Positions 45,130 through 54,836 of a stretch of DNA of 64,000 nt are shown piece after piece; the stretch's first letter is position 1, and every line of letters begins with the position of its first letter. The notes below the pieces were generated by a model, which worked only from the letters and a program-made list of their open reading frames with translations, was not told the origin of the DNA and ran no database searches. Made by a program: the position numbers and the translations under genes. Origin of the DNA: Algoriphagus sp. (GTDB lineage Bacteria; Bacteroidota; Bacteroidia; Cytophagales; Cyclobacteriaceae); contig NZ_JAQWXX010000025.1 in NCBI RefSeq assembly GCF_029254265.1, forward strand, positions 108,573 to 172,572, read 5' to 3'.

Positions 45130-46356
45130 ATGCGTCTGAGTAACAAATCTTGGGGAATGTGGGTAGCCGCTTTTGCGATTGTAGGAAGCTCTATTCTGAC
45201 CTCTTGTAACAAAACACCTGGTTATGGCAGAAGGACTGCAAACAACCCCGGTAAAAAGAGTGCTACAACTGGTCAGGAATTCAGTTTTGAAGAAAATGAC
45301 TCCACCAACTTTTTTGTAGCCAAAAAAAATGCTGAACAAATTCCTGGACCTAACCTGAAGTTTATTCAAGGTGGTCGGGCAGTTTTAGGTTCGCAAGAAG
45401 AAGACATCATGGCCTTCCGTGATAATTTGGAGCGTACTGTGACTGTTTCCAATTTTTATCTGGATGAGACAGAAATCACTAATAATGATTACCGTGAGTT
45501 TCTTTTTGATATGAAAAAGAAAGTAAGCGCTGATTCACTTTTGAAATTAGAGCCTTCGGAAAATGTATGGAAGGGCGCAATGTCTTTCAATGACATGTAC
45601 CAATCTTACTATTTTAGATTCCCTGGATTTAACTTCTACCCAGTTGCTGGTGTATCTTGGAGTCAAGCAAATATCTATTCAAAATGGAGAACTGAGTTTG
45701 TACAGGAGTTAATAAGAAAGGAAAGAGAAATTGATTCTACGTTTACTAAAACTCAATTAATCGAAAGAGGTGTAGCGTTGGCCGATTATCGTCTTCCGAC
45801 TGAAACTGAGTGGGAATATGCTGCTAAAGCAATGATTGGCACTCAATATTTAGACGAAAACCAAGAGTATGGAAGAATTTACCCATGGGATGGTCGTGGT
45901 GTCAGAAACCCTTACAACGTAAAAAGAAAAGGTAAGCAAGGTGATCTTTTAGCTAACTTCAAAAGAGGTAGAGGTGATTATGGAGGAATTTCCGGTAATC
46001 AACGAAATGATGGAGAAATCATCCCTACTAACGTATATGACATGGCTCCAAATGATTTCGGTCTTTATCACATGGCAGGAAACATGAATGAGTGGGTTCA
46101 GGATATTTACCGTCCACTTTCTTTTCAGGATTTTGACGATCTAAACCCAGTTAGAAATAGTGGAGTTTATGATGAAGAAGATACTTATGAGACTTCTATG
46201 TTGACAGATGAACTTCGTGTCTACAAAGGAGGATCTTGGAGAGATGTTACTTATTGGCTTGCTCCAGGTACCAGAAGATTTATGCATCAGGATTCTGCAA
46301 CCAACGATATCGGTTTCAGATGTGCGATGATTTCAATCGGCGAGAAAGGAAAGTAA
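45130..46356 (+). CDS. gldJ: GldJ-like gliding/secretion lipoprotein with FGE-sulfatase fold
   Basis: 408 residues. Signal with lipobox LTSC near residue 26 marks a lipoprotein. A formylglycine-generating-enzyme-like (SUMF1) domain covers about 75-400: FYLDETEITNNDYREFLF, DYRLPTETEWEYAAKA, GLYHMAGNMNEWVQDIY, YKGGSWRD and NDIGFRCAM. GldJ is an outer-membrane lipoprotein of Flavobacteria needed for gliding and type IX secretion; GldK shares the fold, so GldJ versus GldK is judged from the opening PGPNLKFIQGG. It lies alone after mfd; other gld genes are not in the window. Confidence 0.72.
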   Translation: MRLSNKSWGMWVAAFAIVGSSILTSCNKTPGYGRRTANNPGKKSATTGQEFSFEENDSTNFFVAKKNAEQIPGPNLKFIQGGRAVLGSQEEDIMAFRDNLERTVTVSNFYLDETEITNNDYREFLFDMKKKVSADSLLKLEPSENVWKGAMSFNDMYQSYYFRFPGFNFYPVAGVSWSQANIYSKWRTEFVQELIRKEREIDSTFTKTQLIERGVALADYRLPTETEWEYAAKAMIGTQYLDENQEYGRIYPWDGRGVRNPYNVKRKGKQGDLLANFKRGRGDYGGISGNQRNDGEIIPTNVYDMAPNDFGLYHMAGNMNEWVQDIYRPLSFQDFDDLNPVRNSGVYDEEDTYETSMLTDELRVYKGGSWRDVTYWLAPGTRRFMHQDSATNDIGFRCAMISIGEKGK

Positions 46357-46375
46357 TTCTTAACAATACATTTAA

Positions 46376-46415
46376 AAATACCCTTGGTTACTAATAGCCA
46401 AAGGTATTTTTTTTC
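46376..46415 (+). terminator. Terminator after gldJ-like gene
   Basis: Stem AAATACC and TTGG pairing with CCAA and GGTATTT around a ten-base loop, one mismatch, followed by a run of T. It lies about 20 bases after the gldJ stop. Confidence 0.75.
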
Positions 46416-46554
46416 CCTGTTGAAAACGAATCCATATTTTTCAGAAGAGAATTGAGGTAAAGAAATTCAGTAGCGTTTAATTTCAAATAAATAGCACAGC
46501 TATAATGCAAAGCGATTTAAAACTTTAATAGAACTTCTAATCAAAATCTCGATT

Positions 46555-47835
46555 TTAAGAGATGCTAACCATCTTTCGCTCATTCTTTACACTGATTCCT
46601 TCCGATTTACAGAACCAAAAAACAACGATTGGCGATAGTGCAAGAATTGTCATAATCATAATAGAACCGAAAGGAAAGGAATCATTCAAACCAAACCAAT
46701 CACCAGACACGAGAATAATTGCTAAACCAGCGATACTTTTCAAGCTTTCCCAGATCCAAGCTTTCGGATTTTTATCCATCAACTCTGTGTAAGCATACAC
46801 AGTCAAAAAGATAAATGCTCCATATATAAAGATGCCTGGCGAACCAATAGAAGCAATATTCCCAAACATATAAAACACATAAAACACAAGCATCAGAAAC
46901 TGAAAAATACTCCATCGAAGTAAAGCCGGGGAAAGAACGGGGCTGTACTTTTCAAAATGATATACATCTTCGATTTTCTCAACTGGAAACTTCTCTTCAA
47001 CATCGGCTGGTCTCCAACCCAATGGCATAAACCAGATTTTGAATTTGTCCTCCCATTTGGAAGCTCTCCAAGCATCCTTGATTAAGAGCCATAAATGCAT
47101 AAAATTGATTTTGATCGGGTTCCAGGTTCTTACTGGTCGAGTCACCCCATAGACAGCAGGCACATCTTCCAGCTCTTCTTGAAACGTGCCAAAAAGCTTA
47201 TCCCAGAAAATGAAAATTTGTCCATAATTCTTATCCAAATAGATTGGGTTGATCGCATGATGCACCCGATGATGTGCAGGAGTCACGATAATGTGCTCCA
47301 AAAAACCCATTCGCTTGATATGCTGTGTATGATACCAAAACTGGGCAAAAAGATGAATCGGTCCTACTACTGCAATTACTTCTGTTGGAACTCCTAGAAA
47401 TGCTGCCGGCAAAAGAAAAACGGTAAAAATCCGTACAAAAGAAGATATACTTTGCCGTAACGCACAAGCTAAATTGAATTCCTCGCTACTATGATGGATG
47501 ATGTGATTGTTCCAAAAAATATTGTACTCATGGTTGATTCGGTGTACCCAATATCCAGAAAAATCCAAAGCTACAAAGGCGATCAGAAAAGTAAGCCAAC
47601 TTGCATTTACATGGGTCAATGCAACATGATCAACCAGCCAGCTATACGAAATAATAGCTATACTCAATCCAAGTACATCTTTCGTCACATTAGTGACGCC
47701 TGAACTCAGGCTTGAAAGCATATCATTCGTTGGTACCGTATCATTATTCTTATACCAGCCATACCACTTTTCCAATAGAACTAAGATCAAAAAAGCCGGC
47801 ATTGCAATTAGTAATATCTTTCCGTAAGTCTCCAT
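46555..47835 (-). CDS. Sterol desaturase / fatty acid hydroxylase superfamily membrane protein
   Basis: 426 residues with several membrane spans. The di-iron His motifs are clear: HRINHE then HHSSEEFN near residues 98-120, and HHRVHHAINPIYLDKNYG near 190-205. The C-terminal half is hydrophobic (about four spans), longer than minimal hydroxylases. Family enzymes hydroxylate or desaturate lipids, sterols or carotenoids with oxygen; the substrate here is unknown. It is monocistronic, convergent with gldJ. Confidence 0.85.
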   Translation of the reverse strand: METYGKILLIAMPAFLILVLLEKWYGWYKNNDTVPTNDMLSSLSSGVTNVTKDVLGLSIAIISYSWLVDHVALTHVNASWLTFLIAFVALDFSGYWVHRINHEYNIFWNNHIIHHSSEEFNLACALRQSISSFVRIFTVFLLPAAFLGVPTEVIAVVGPIHLFAQFWYHTQHIKRMGFLEHIIVTPAHHRVHHAINPIYLDKNYGQIFIFWDKLFGTFQEELEDVPAVYGVTRPVRTWNPIKINFMHLWLLIKDAWRASKWEDKFKIWFMPLGWRPADVEEKFPVEKIEDVYHFEKYSPVLSPALLRWSIFQFLMLVFYVFYMFGNIASIGSPGIFIYGAFIFLTVYAYTELMDKNPKAWIWESLKSIAGLAIILVSGDWFGLNDSFPFGSIMIMTILALSPIVVFWFCKSEGISVKNERKMVSIS

Positions 47836-48033
47836 TTATTAATTTTTTCTAGGATTAAAATACTGAAATAAACTGATTCCGAGCAAATTTTAAGCTGTCT
47901 GGGAAATCATATCAAATTGAGTTTTGAAATTTTTTCCTCAACAACTTAAATGAGCCTTAATACCAAGCTATGTAAGGCACAAAAAAGGAAAACCTCGACT
48001 TCCTCTTTTTGATTTATTTTAGTTCTAAAAAGC

Positions 48034-48612
48034 TTAAAGTCTAATCCTGATTCCAGCATTAGCGAATAAACCATTCGTTTTTCCAAAATCGATATTGGTA
48101 AAATTAGTTTGCAAATCAGTTACTGACCATTCATAGCTAACATCAACAAACAAAAGCCAGATATTCAGTCCAGCCCCAGCAAAAACTCCCCAAGCCGGAG
48201 AATTGATATCGTTCTTATTTACACCTTCTCCAGTATCTGTCACAAAGAAGCCTGAAGGACCTCCAAAAAGGCGAATTGACGCCGCGGATTCTGAGTTTCC
48301 AATAAGATTGTATCCAAGCGCCAAAGGAACTCTTATTCCTTTTAAATCTGCTTTCAAATCCGGCTGAGTCAAATTATCTGAGGATGAGAATTCTGCAGAT
48401 TTACTTTGATAAAAAATTCCTGGCTCCAGATAGATTTTTTCTCCAAAAACTACACTTGCCCCAATCTGCCATCCTGTTCTCCCATTTGCTGTTCCATCTC
48501 CATTTGAAACTACATCAGTAAAGTTTAGACCCACTGTTGGTTTAATAGTCTGTCCTTTGCTCAGATGACCCATTCCTATCCTAAGAAGAATGACGATTAT
48601 TATTTTTTTCAT
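48034..48612 (-). CDS. PorT-like outer-membrane beta-barrel protein
   Basis: 192 residues with a short signal (IIIVILLRIGMGHLSKGQ). The remainder alternates hydrophobic and Gly-rich beta strands: IKPTVGLNFTDVV, GWQIGASVVFGEKIYLEPGIFYQ, GIRVPLALGYNLI, WGVFAGAGLNIWL and FANAGIRIRL ending in the classic barrel strand. This fits the OMP_b-brl_2 / PorT family. The role is unknown, and PorT itself cannot be assigned from this. It stands alone on the minus strand, divergent from the S9 peptidase. Confidence 0.7.
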   Translation of the reverse strand: MKKIIIVILLRIGMGHLSKGQTIKPTVGLNFTDVVSNGDGTANGRTGWQIGASVVFGEKIYLEPGIFYQSKSAEFSSSDNLTQPDLKADLKGIRVPLALGYNLIGNSESAASIRLFGGPSGFFVTDTGEGVNKNDINSPAWGVFAGAGLNIWLLFVDVSYEWSVTDLQTNFTNIDFGKTNGLFANAGIRIRL

Positions 48613-48822
48613 GGCTTCAAGTTTTCGTTTTTAATATCAATACTTCATTCATACAGTGCTAAAATTAGTTTTATTCTCAAAATAATCTAATGAAACTCAC
48701 TCTTGGCTATGCGCTTATCCTAGAATCAGGCAGTATTCAAGTAAGATACAGACCACTTATGAAGTTTACGAAAAGGTTTATTTATCAGGTTTTATCTTCA
48801 TGTAAACTAATCCAATCAGAAT

Positions 48823-51249
48823 ATGAAACGGGTAATACTAATTATTATCTCCATTCTTGGGACTTTCTATCATCAGGGAATAGCCCAAACTACCTACCAA
48901 ACCCCACCAAAAGCAATTGCCGATTTGGTTAATGCACCGAGCACCCCATCTGTAAGCTTTAGTAAAAATGGCGACTGGATGATGCTTCTCGAGCGGGCTG
49001 ACAATCCGAGCATTGAAGAACTTTCTCAACCTGAGCTCAGAATTGCCGGTCTTCGAATCAATCCTGCCTCTTCTGGACCAAGTCGGGGTCGAGGAGTAGA
49101 AAATGTAAAAATCAAAATGACCCGTGGAGGTGAGGAAATCCAAATTAAGGGATTACCCACTAACCCCAGCATGGGCGGTTTTTCACTTTCCAAAGACGAA
49201 AAATTCCTTGCCTTTACTCAAACAGAAGCAAATGGAATTAGCCTTTGGGTAGTAGACTTAAGTACTTTTGAAGCAAAAAAATTAACAGAGTCAATTCTAA
49301 ACGAAGTATATGGAAATTCAGTGGCTTGGACTCCGGAGAATGAGATTCTAATAAAAGCTGTTAATCCTAGCAGAGGGTCTATACCTCAAAAACCCGCAGC
49401 ACCTGCAGGTCCAATCATTCAAGAATCTACTGGAGAAGCTTCTCCAAATCGGACTTACCAAGATCTTTTGAGCAATCCATATGACGAAAAATTATTTGCC
49501 TATTTCATAGATTCTCAAATCATGCTGGTCGATTTAAACGGAAACAAAAAACCCGTTGGTCCTTCCGGAATGATTAAATCAATGGATCTGTCTCCGGATG
49601 GAAAATTCCTTTTAGTAGAGGTGATCAAAAAACCTTTCTCCTATTTAGTTCCAGCTTCAAGATTCCCATACGATGTAGAGATTTGGGATAAAACTGGAAA
49701 AAAAGTTAAAACCTTGGCACAGATTCCATTGGATGAAAACCGTCCAACAGGATTTGACGCGACAGTAACTGGACCTAGAAATATCAATTGGAGAGCTGAC
49801 AAAGGTGCTATGCTCTATTGGGTTGAGGCACAAGACGGCGGTGATCCTAGAAACGATGTGAAAGACCGTGAGATAGTATTTACACTGGATGCTCCTTTTT
49901 CCGGAGAAAAGAAAACCCTAGCAACCACTCCATATCGTTTTGGAGGAATCGCTTGGTCAGATGACAACTTTGCGATCATGAACGAGCGTTGGTCAGCAAG
50001 CAGAAAAGAAATGAGATCTGTAATCAATCCTTCCAACCCTAATCAAGCAAAAAGGGTAATTATCGAGCGCTCTTCAGATGACCTTTACAACGATCCAGGC
50101 GATCCTCTTTTTGTAGAAAACGAATTTGGAAGAAATGTCCTGATGCGAAATGGTGATTTGGTTTTCATGACCAGTCAAGGAGGGTCTCCTGATGGAAATA
50201 TGCCTTTCTTGTCCACATTTGACACCAAAACCAAGGAACAAAATATTCTTTGGAGATCTCAGGCGCCCTATTATGAGCGAGTAGTAAAAGTACTTGACGA
50301 CTCCGGTTCGGAATTTATTACTTTGAAAGAAAGTACCGATATCCAGCCTAACTATTGGCTTGTCAATACCAAAAAGCGGATGGCTCCATTGCAAGTGACG
50401 AGTTTTGCTCATCCATATGAATCGCTAAAAGGAATCCAAAAGCAACAAGTAACCTATTCGAGAGAGGATGGATTAAATCTTTCTGCAGTAATTTACACTC
50501 CCGCAGGATATGACCCTGCGAAAGATGGTACGCTTCCAGTATTAATGTGGGCATATCCTCGAGAGTACAAATCCAAAGAGGTCGCCGCTCAGGTAAGAGG
50601 ATCTAAATACGCATTTACACGTCTAAGTTGGGGATCTCCAATCTATTGGGTGACGCGCGGATACGCGATCATGGATCAGACAGAGATGCCAATCGTGGGT
50701 GAAGGCGATAAGGAGCCAAATGATTACTTCATTGAGCAATTGGTTTGGAATGCCGAAGCCGCTATTGACAAAATCGTAGATATGGGAATCGGTGATCGGA
50801 TGAGAATCGCAGTAGGAGGCCACTCCTATGGTGCATTCATGACAGCAAATTTGCTTTCTCATACAGACCTTTTCGCTGCAGGTATCGCACGAAGTGGTGC
50901 CTATAATAGAACCCTGACTCCATTTGGATTCCAATATGAGCAGCGGACTTATTGGGAAGCTCCGGAGGTGTATTTCAATATGTCACCTTTCTCTTATGCA
51001 CACAAAGTGACTACTCCAATCCTGATGATTCATGGAGAAGCGGATAATAATTCCGGAACCTTCCCAATTCAGTCTGAGCGTTATTACAATGCTTTGAAAG
51101 GACATGGAGCCACAGCAAGATTGGTTTTCTTACCTAACGAAAGTCATGGCTATGCCGCTCAAGAGTCCATCCTCCACACGCTTTGGGAAATGGATACTTG
51201 GCTAGAAAAATATGTGAAGAATAAGAATACGATGGATAAATCGAAATAA
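48823..51249 (+). CDS. Secreted S9 prolyl oligopeptidase family peptidase
   Basis: 808 residues with a signal peptide (LIIISILGTFYHQGIAQ). An N-terminal seven-bladed propeller-like region of about 540 residues is followed by the alpha/beta hydrolase domain: VGGHSYGAFMTANLL with the Ser nucleophile near 665, HGEADNNSGTF with Asp near 735, and ESHGYAAQE with His near 770. The family cuts short peptides, often after proline or as dipeptidyl peptidases. The Ala/Pro-rich tail-linker inside (PQKPAAPAGPI near 190) is unusual. The small frame at 48690 overlapping its start is not credible as a gene. Confidence 0.92.
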   Translation: MKRVILIIISILGTFYHQGIAQTTYQTPPKAIADLVNAPSTPSVSFSKNGDWMMLLERADNPSIEELSQPELRIAGLRINPASSGPSRGRGVENVKIKMTRGGEEIQIKGLPTNPSMGGFSLSKDEKFLAFTQTEANGISLWVVDLSTFEAKKLTESILNEVYGNSVAWTPENEILIKAVNPSRGSIPQKPAAPAGPIIQESTGEASPNRTYQDLLSNPYDEKLFAYFIDSQIMLVDLNGNKKPVGPSGMIKSMDLSPDGKFLLVEVIKKPFSYLVPASRFPYDVEIWDKTGKKVKTLAQIPLDENRPTGFDATVTGPRNINWRADKGAMLYWVEAQDGGDPRNDVKDREIVFTLDAPFSGEKKTLATTPYRFGGIAWSDDNFAIMNERWSASRKEMRSVINPSNPNQAKRVIIERSSDDLYNDPGDPLFVENEFGRNVLMRNGDLVFMTSQGGSPDGNMPFLSTFDTKTKEQNILWRSQAPYYERVVKVLDDSGSEFITLKESTDIQPNYWLVNTKKRMAPLQVTSFAHPYESLKGIQKQQVTYSREDGLNLSAVIYTPAGYDPAKDGTLPVLMWAYPREYKSKEVAAQVRGSKYAFTRLSWGSPIYWVTRGYAIMDQTEMPIVGEGDKEPNDYFIEQLVWNAEAAIDKIVDMGIGDRMRIAVGGHSYGAFMTANLLSHTDLFAAGIARSGAYNRTLTPFGFQYEQRTYWEAPEVYFNMSPFSYAHKVTTPILMIHGEADNNSGTFPIQSERYYNALKGHGATARLVFLPNESHGYAAQESILHTLWEMDTWLEKYVKNKNTMDKSK

Positions 51250-51260
51250 GTTAAAAACTT

Positions 51261-51305
51261 AAAACCCCACTCAAATTAATTTTTGAGTGGGGTTTTTACT
51301 TTTTA
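51261..51305 (+). terminator. Terminator after the S9 peptidase gene
   Basis: Fifteen-base stem AAAACCCCACTCAAA / TTTGAGTGGGGTTTT with a six-base loop, followed by T-rich sequence. It lies 12 bases past the stop at 51249. Confidence 0.88.
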
Positions 51306-51346
51306 GGGCAGATTCGGATGCTATTTTTTGACTTATTCTAAACGAA

Positions 51347-52129
51347 TCAAGCAAGATCAGTTCCCCACATAAAAATCAGAAAGAGGATTCCTAAGACAAT
51401 TCGATAATACCCAAAAGCAGTGAAACCATGATTAGATACATATTTCAAAAATAGCTTCACCGCTATCCAAGCAGTAATGAAGGCCACAACCAATCCGATT
51501 CCCATAAATGAAAGTTGCTGATTTGTCATAGCCAAATCACTTTTGAGCAAGTCATATCCAGAAGCTGCTATCATAGTTGGCACTGCCAAAAGAAAAGAAA
51601 ACTCAGTTGCTTGTTTTTTGTCTAAGCCATTAAATACCCCACCTATAATAGTGGCTGCTGCCCGAGATGTGCCAGGCACCATGGATAGGCATTGGAAAAG
51701 CCCGATGAAAAAAGCGTTTTTATAAGAAATATCTTCTACCTCAGCAAGATCAGTTTCAGAATTCACCACTTTTTTATCAATGAAAATCAACACAATTCCC
51801 CCTAAAATCAAGGACACTGAAACCACAATAGGATTGAACAAATATGCCTTGATGTATTCGTAGGCTAAAAGTCCAACAATAGCAGTTGGAATAAATGCCG
51901 CAAGTAATTTGAAATAAATGGTCCAGCCACGAAAGAACCGTTTGATATACATCAGTGCAATTGCTAGAATCGCCCCAAGCTGAATCCCAATTTCGAAGGT
52001 TTTGACAAATTCATCTTCATGAATATTCATCGCAGTAGAAGCCAAAATCATGTGTCCGGTGGAAGAGATCGGTAAAAATTCTGTTAAGCCTTCGATGATC
52101 GCAATAATGATGGATTGGAAAAGGGTCAT
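51347..52129 (-). CDS. uppP: Undecaprenyl-diphosphatase (UppP/BacA)
   Basis: 260 residues with about eight membrane spans. The two family signatures are present: GLTEFLPISSTGHMIL near residue 14 and the PGTSRAAATIIGG phosphatase motif near 155. The enzyme recycles undecaprenyl pyrophosphate to the monophosphate, feeding peptidoglycan and polysaccharide synthesis; mtgA uses the lipid-linked product. Convergent with the S9 gene and divergent from the DUF4139 gene. Confidence 0.95.
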   Translation of the reverse strand: MTLFQSIIIAIIEGLTEFLPISSTGHMILASTAMNIHEDEFVKTFEIGIQLGAILAIALMYIKRFFRGWTIYFKLLAAFIPTAIVGLLAYEYIKAYLFNPIVVSVSLILGGIVLIFIDKKVVNSETDLAEVEDISYKNAFFIGLFQCLSMVPGTSRAAATIIGGVFNGLDKKQATEFSFLLAVPTMIAASGYDLLKSDLAMTNQQLSFMGIGLVVAFITAWIAVKLFLKYVSNHGFTAFGYYRIVLGILFLIFMWGTDLA

Positions 52130-52248
52130 GGTATTTAGCTGATTTCAGGCGCAAAGTTAAGAATACCATTCAAAGGGAAAGAAAAGCTTTGGGAGTTTAG
52201 CGTTAATTTTGGAGTAGATTTAATTTTAATTTTAGTTAATTTCTTTAG

Positions 52249-52278
52249 TTGAAAAATAAAAACTATCGTACCTTTTTG
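52249..52278 (+). promoter_or_regulatory. Possible promoter for the DUF4139 gene
   Basis: TTG at 52249-52251, 17 bases, then TACCTTTTTG at 52269-52278, close to the TTTG/TAnnTTTG pair. It lies 20 bases before the ATG at 52299. Confidence 0.4.
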
Positions 52279-52298
52279 ACAAACAGAAGAATCTAATC

Positions 52299-54179
52299 AT
52301 GAATAAATTATCCTTTTCGCTCGTTCTATTTTGTCTTACATTTTTTGCAAAAGCTCAAGAACTCAAAGAAAACACCTTCAAATCTGAAATTAAGTCAGTT
52401 ACCATTTTTCTTTCCGGAGCACAGATTTTTGAATCAGCTCAAGGAAATTTCTCCGCCGGTGAGTCAGTAGTAGTGATCAAAGGACTTTCTCCCTATCTGG
52501 ATGAAAAAAGTATCCAAGTCAAAGGAAAAGGAAATTTTATAATTCAGGCAGTAAATCGAAGATTGGACTATTTGTCTGAAAAAAATATTGGTGAAGAAGT
52601 AAAAAAACTTGAGGGTGAAATCGAAGCCATCCAGCGAAATCAAAGTCGGGAAAACAGCAGATTAGAAGTCCTAAATGAAAAAATATCCCTCCTTAGCGCC
52701 AACAAAAATCTTGGAGGAAGCCAAAGTAGCACCTCCACAGCAAGTTTGAAACAAGCCTTGGATTTTTATGATACGGAATTAACGGCGATCAAAAAAGAAG
52801 AACTTCAGCTCAAAGCCAATATGCAGGAGGAGGATCAAAAACTGAACTCTCTGAGAAGTCAGTTAGTTGGCCTTCAGGCTTCTGATACAAAATCCACCTC
52901 TGAAATTCGCGTAAAAATCAAAGCTACAACTGCAGGCACTGCCAGTTTCGAACTCAATTACTTGGTCCAAAATGCTGGATGGTATCCAAAATATGATGTT
53001 CGGGTCAAAGATGTGAGTAGTCCGCTTTCCCTGAATTACAAAGCAGAGGTCTTCCAAAATACAGGCGTAGATTGGAAAAATGTCAAGTTGAGATTTTCGA
53101 ATGGAAACCCTTCTCAGGGAGGGCAAATGCCAGAAATCGACAAATGGGAATTGAATTATGCTCGTTTGACAGTATTTCAGCCTAGAAATACACAACCATT
53201 TTCTGGTTCAGTAAGTGGTAGAGTAGTGGATCAACAAGGTCAGGGAATCCCCGGAGCAACCGTTTTGGTGAAAGGAACCACCATCGGTACAAGTACAGAT
53301 TTTGATGGGTCCTATTCAATTACCGTTCCCGGCAAGAATGGTCGTTTGGTGTTCTCTTTTGTAGGCATGATGCCAGAAGAAAAGATCATAAATTCCTCGA
53401 TAGTCAATGTACAATTGTATGAAGACAATCAATCGCTTCAAGAAGTAGTAGTTACTGGATATGGATCTTCAAACAAAAAAGCGTTAACCGGTACAACAGT
53501 TAAGCTTCGGGGTACTGCATCTCCGGCCCTAGCAGATGCTCAAACCATCCAAACCACTTTCCAAGAAAATCAAACTACCGTTGAGATCGAAGTCACGGAG
53601 CCCTACACGATCAAATCAAATGGAGAACGAACCTTAGTAGATCTTCAGGGATATCAGATTCCAGCGACCTATCAATATTCGGCTATTCCAAAATTGGATA
53701 AAGACGCCTTTCTGATTGCTGAAATAAACGATTGGAGTAAATATAGTTTGCTTCAGGGTGAGAGTAATTTGTATTTCGAAGATGGCTTTGTAGGCAAATC
53801 TATTCTGGATGCGACTTCACTTCAGGACACCTTAGGAATCTCTATGGGAAGAGATCGAAGTATCGTCCTCGACCGAAAAAAGAATGAGGAATTCTCCCAA
53901 AAGCGAAGCATTGGATCAAATATTACCGAAAGCAGACAATATGAAATCTTGATTCGTAACAATAAATCTCAACCTATCAGCTTGAAAGTAACAGATCAAA
54001 TCCCGATCTCTGTCAACTCTGAGATTCAAATAGAAGCAAAAGAGCTTTCCGGTGGAAAACTTGATCCGAATACTGGATTTATCGAATGGGAAGTCCCACT
54101 CAAACCTGGCGAGCAGAAAACATTGGTTTTTGGCTATGAGGTTAAATATCCGAAGCGGGAAAAAGTAATTTTGGATTAG
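52299..54179 (+). CDS. MuiA-type DUF4140/DUF4139 protein with inserted SusC-like regulatory domain
   Basis: 626 residues with signal peptide (FSLVLFCLTFFAKAQ). DUF4140-like domain at about 25-95, coiled coil at about 95-195, then DUF4139 from about 205 (TTAGTASFELNYLVQNAGWYPKYDVRV split) and resuming at about 420 to the end. Between about residues 303 and 405 lies a carboxypeptidase-regulatory-like domain (GRVVDQQGQGIPGATVLVKGT, DFDGSYSITVP) followed by EVVVTGYGSSNKKALTG, the hallmark of SusC-type receptor N-termini. The insert interrupts DUF4139. It is a secreted or outer-membrane protein of unknown role. Confidence 0.8.
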   Translation: MNKLSFSLVLFCLTFFAKAQELKENTFKSEIKSVTIFLSGAQIFESAQGNFSAGESVVVIKGLSPYLDEKSIQVKGKGNFIIQAVNRRLDYLSEKNIGEEVKKLEGEIEAIQRNQSRENSRLEVLNEKISLLSANKNLGGSQSSTSTASLKQALDFYDTELTAIKKEELQLKANMQEEDQKLNSLRSQLVGLQASDTKSTSEIRVKIKATTAGTASFELNYLVQNAGWYPKYDVRVKDVSSPLSLNYKAEVFQNTGVDWKNVKLRFSNGNPSQGGQMPEIDKWELNYARLTVFQPRNTQPFSGSVSGRVVDQQGQGIPGATVLVKGTTIGTSTDFDGSYSITVPGKNGRLVFSFVGMMPEEKIINSSIVNVQLYEDNQSLQEVVVTGYGSSNKKALTGTTVKLRGTASPALADAQTIQTTFQENQTTVEIEVTEPYTIKSNGERTLVDLQGYQIPATYQYSAIPKLDKDAFLIAEINDWSKYSLLQGESNLYFEDGFVGKSILDATSLQDTLGISMGRDRSIVLDRKKNEEFSQKRSIGSNITESRQYEILIRNNKSQPISLKVTDQIPISVNSEIQIEAKELSGGKLDPNTGFIEWEVPLKPGEQKTLVFGYEVKYPKREKVILD

Positions 54180-54183
54180 AACC

Positions 54184-54222
54184 AAAGCAGGTTCCTAAAA
54201 ATTGAAAGCCTGCTTTGTTTTA
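54184..54222 (+). terminator. Terminator between the DUF4139 gene and the convergent barrel gene
   Basis: Eight-base stem AAAGCAGG / CCTGCTTT with a 17-base loop and a following T-rich tail on the plus strand, starting five bases past the stop at 54179. Confidence 0.65.
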
Positions 54223-54765
54223 TAATTTCTTGGATAATCCAAGGCCTAAGGTAGTTACGTTGTAAGCTGTCCATCTGAAGTCTTGGCTTAAGACGCCAAA
54301 TACTTCCCAGCCTTTACGGATTTCTACGCCATATTCAATTGCTAACCTTGTCAACGTAAAATCCCCATCCACGTTCGAAAATTCCTTTCCCATTCCAAGC
54401 GAAATTGCCCATCTTTCACTAGGTTTGAATACACCAGAAAGAGCAGGAGCAATCGGACGATTACGTTCTAATATTTTGCCTTTCTCGTTCTCTATATAGA
54501 ATTTTTCATTCAAAAAATCTGTGTGTAAACCCACTGCCCAGCGATCGTTGATCCAATAATTGTAGTCAAGTACTAATGAGGGAACAGCTAAAAACTCCTT
54601 ATCTCCTTCCGCATTTCTGCCTTGTCCAATTCTTGCGTGACCAATTACAAACGCCAAGCTATGCTTACTTTGAATCTCGATTTCTTTCTCTTTTTCCGAT
54701 TCAGTTTGGGAAAAGACACTAAATGAAAACATAAATAAAAAACTTAATAAAAGTACCTGCTTCAT
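54220..54765 (-). CDS. Secreted beta-barrel-like protein of unknown function
   Basis: About 181 residues from the ATG at 54765, chosen because it gives a signal peptide (LLLSFLFMFSFSVFSQ); the frame is open to 54831. The rest has alternating strands: HSLAFVIGHARIG, FLAVPSLVLDYNYWINDRWAVGLHTDF, AISLGMGKEFSN, RLAIEYGVEIRKGWEVFGVLSQDF and a final VTTLGLGLSKKL. Consistent with a small outer-membrane barrel. No named family is recognised. Located convergent with the DUF4139 gene. Confidence 0.65.
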   Translation of the reverse strand: MKQVLLLSFLFMFSFSVFSQTESEKEKEIEIQSKHSLAFVIGHARIGQGRNAEGDKEFLAVPSLVLDYNYWINDRWAVGLHTDFLNEKFYIENEKGKILERNRPIAPALSGVFKPSERWAISLGMGKEFSNVDGDFTLTRLAIEYGVEIRKGWEVFGVLSQDFRWTAYNVTTLGLGLSKKL

Positions 54766-54836
54766 AGAAAAACCATTTAAAATATCCCAAAAGTAACTTT
54801 TGTACCTTCTTCTATCAACTTTAAACTGCAAGGATT

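Noticed and set aside
47970..48030. Weak inverted repeat after the PorT-like gene
   Set aside because: The stem AAAGAGGAAG does not pair cleanly with the A/G-rich partner; too imperfect to call a terminator.
48690..48932. 80-residue frame overlapping the start of the S9 peptidase
   Set aside because: It overlaps the signal peptide coding region of a well-supported gene and shows no recognisable features of its own.
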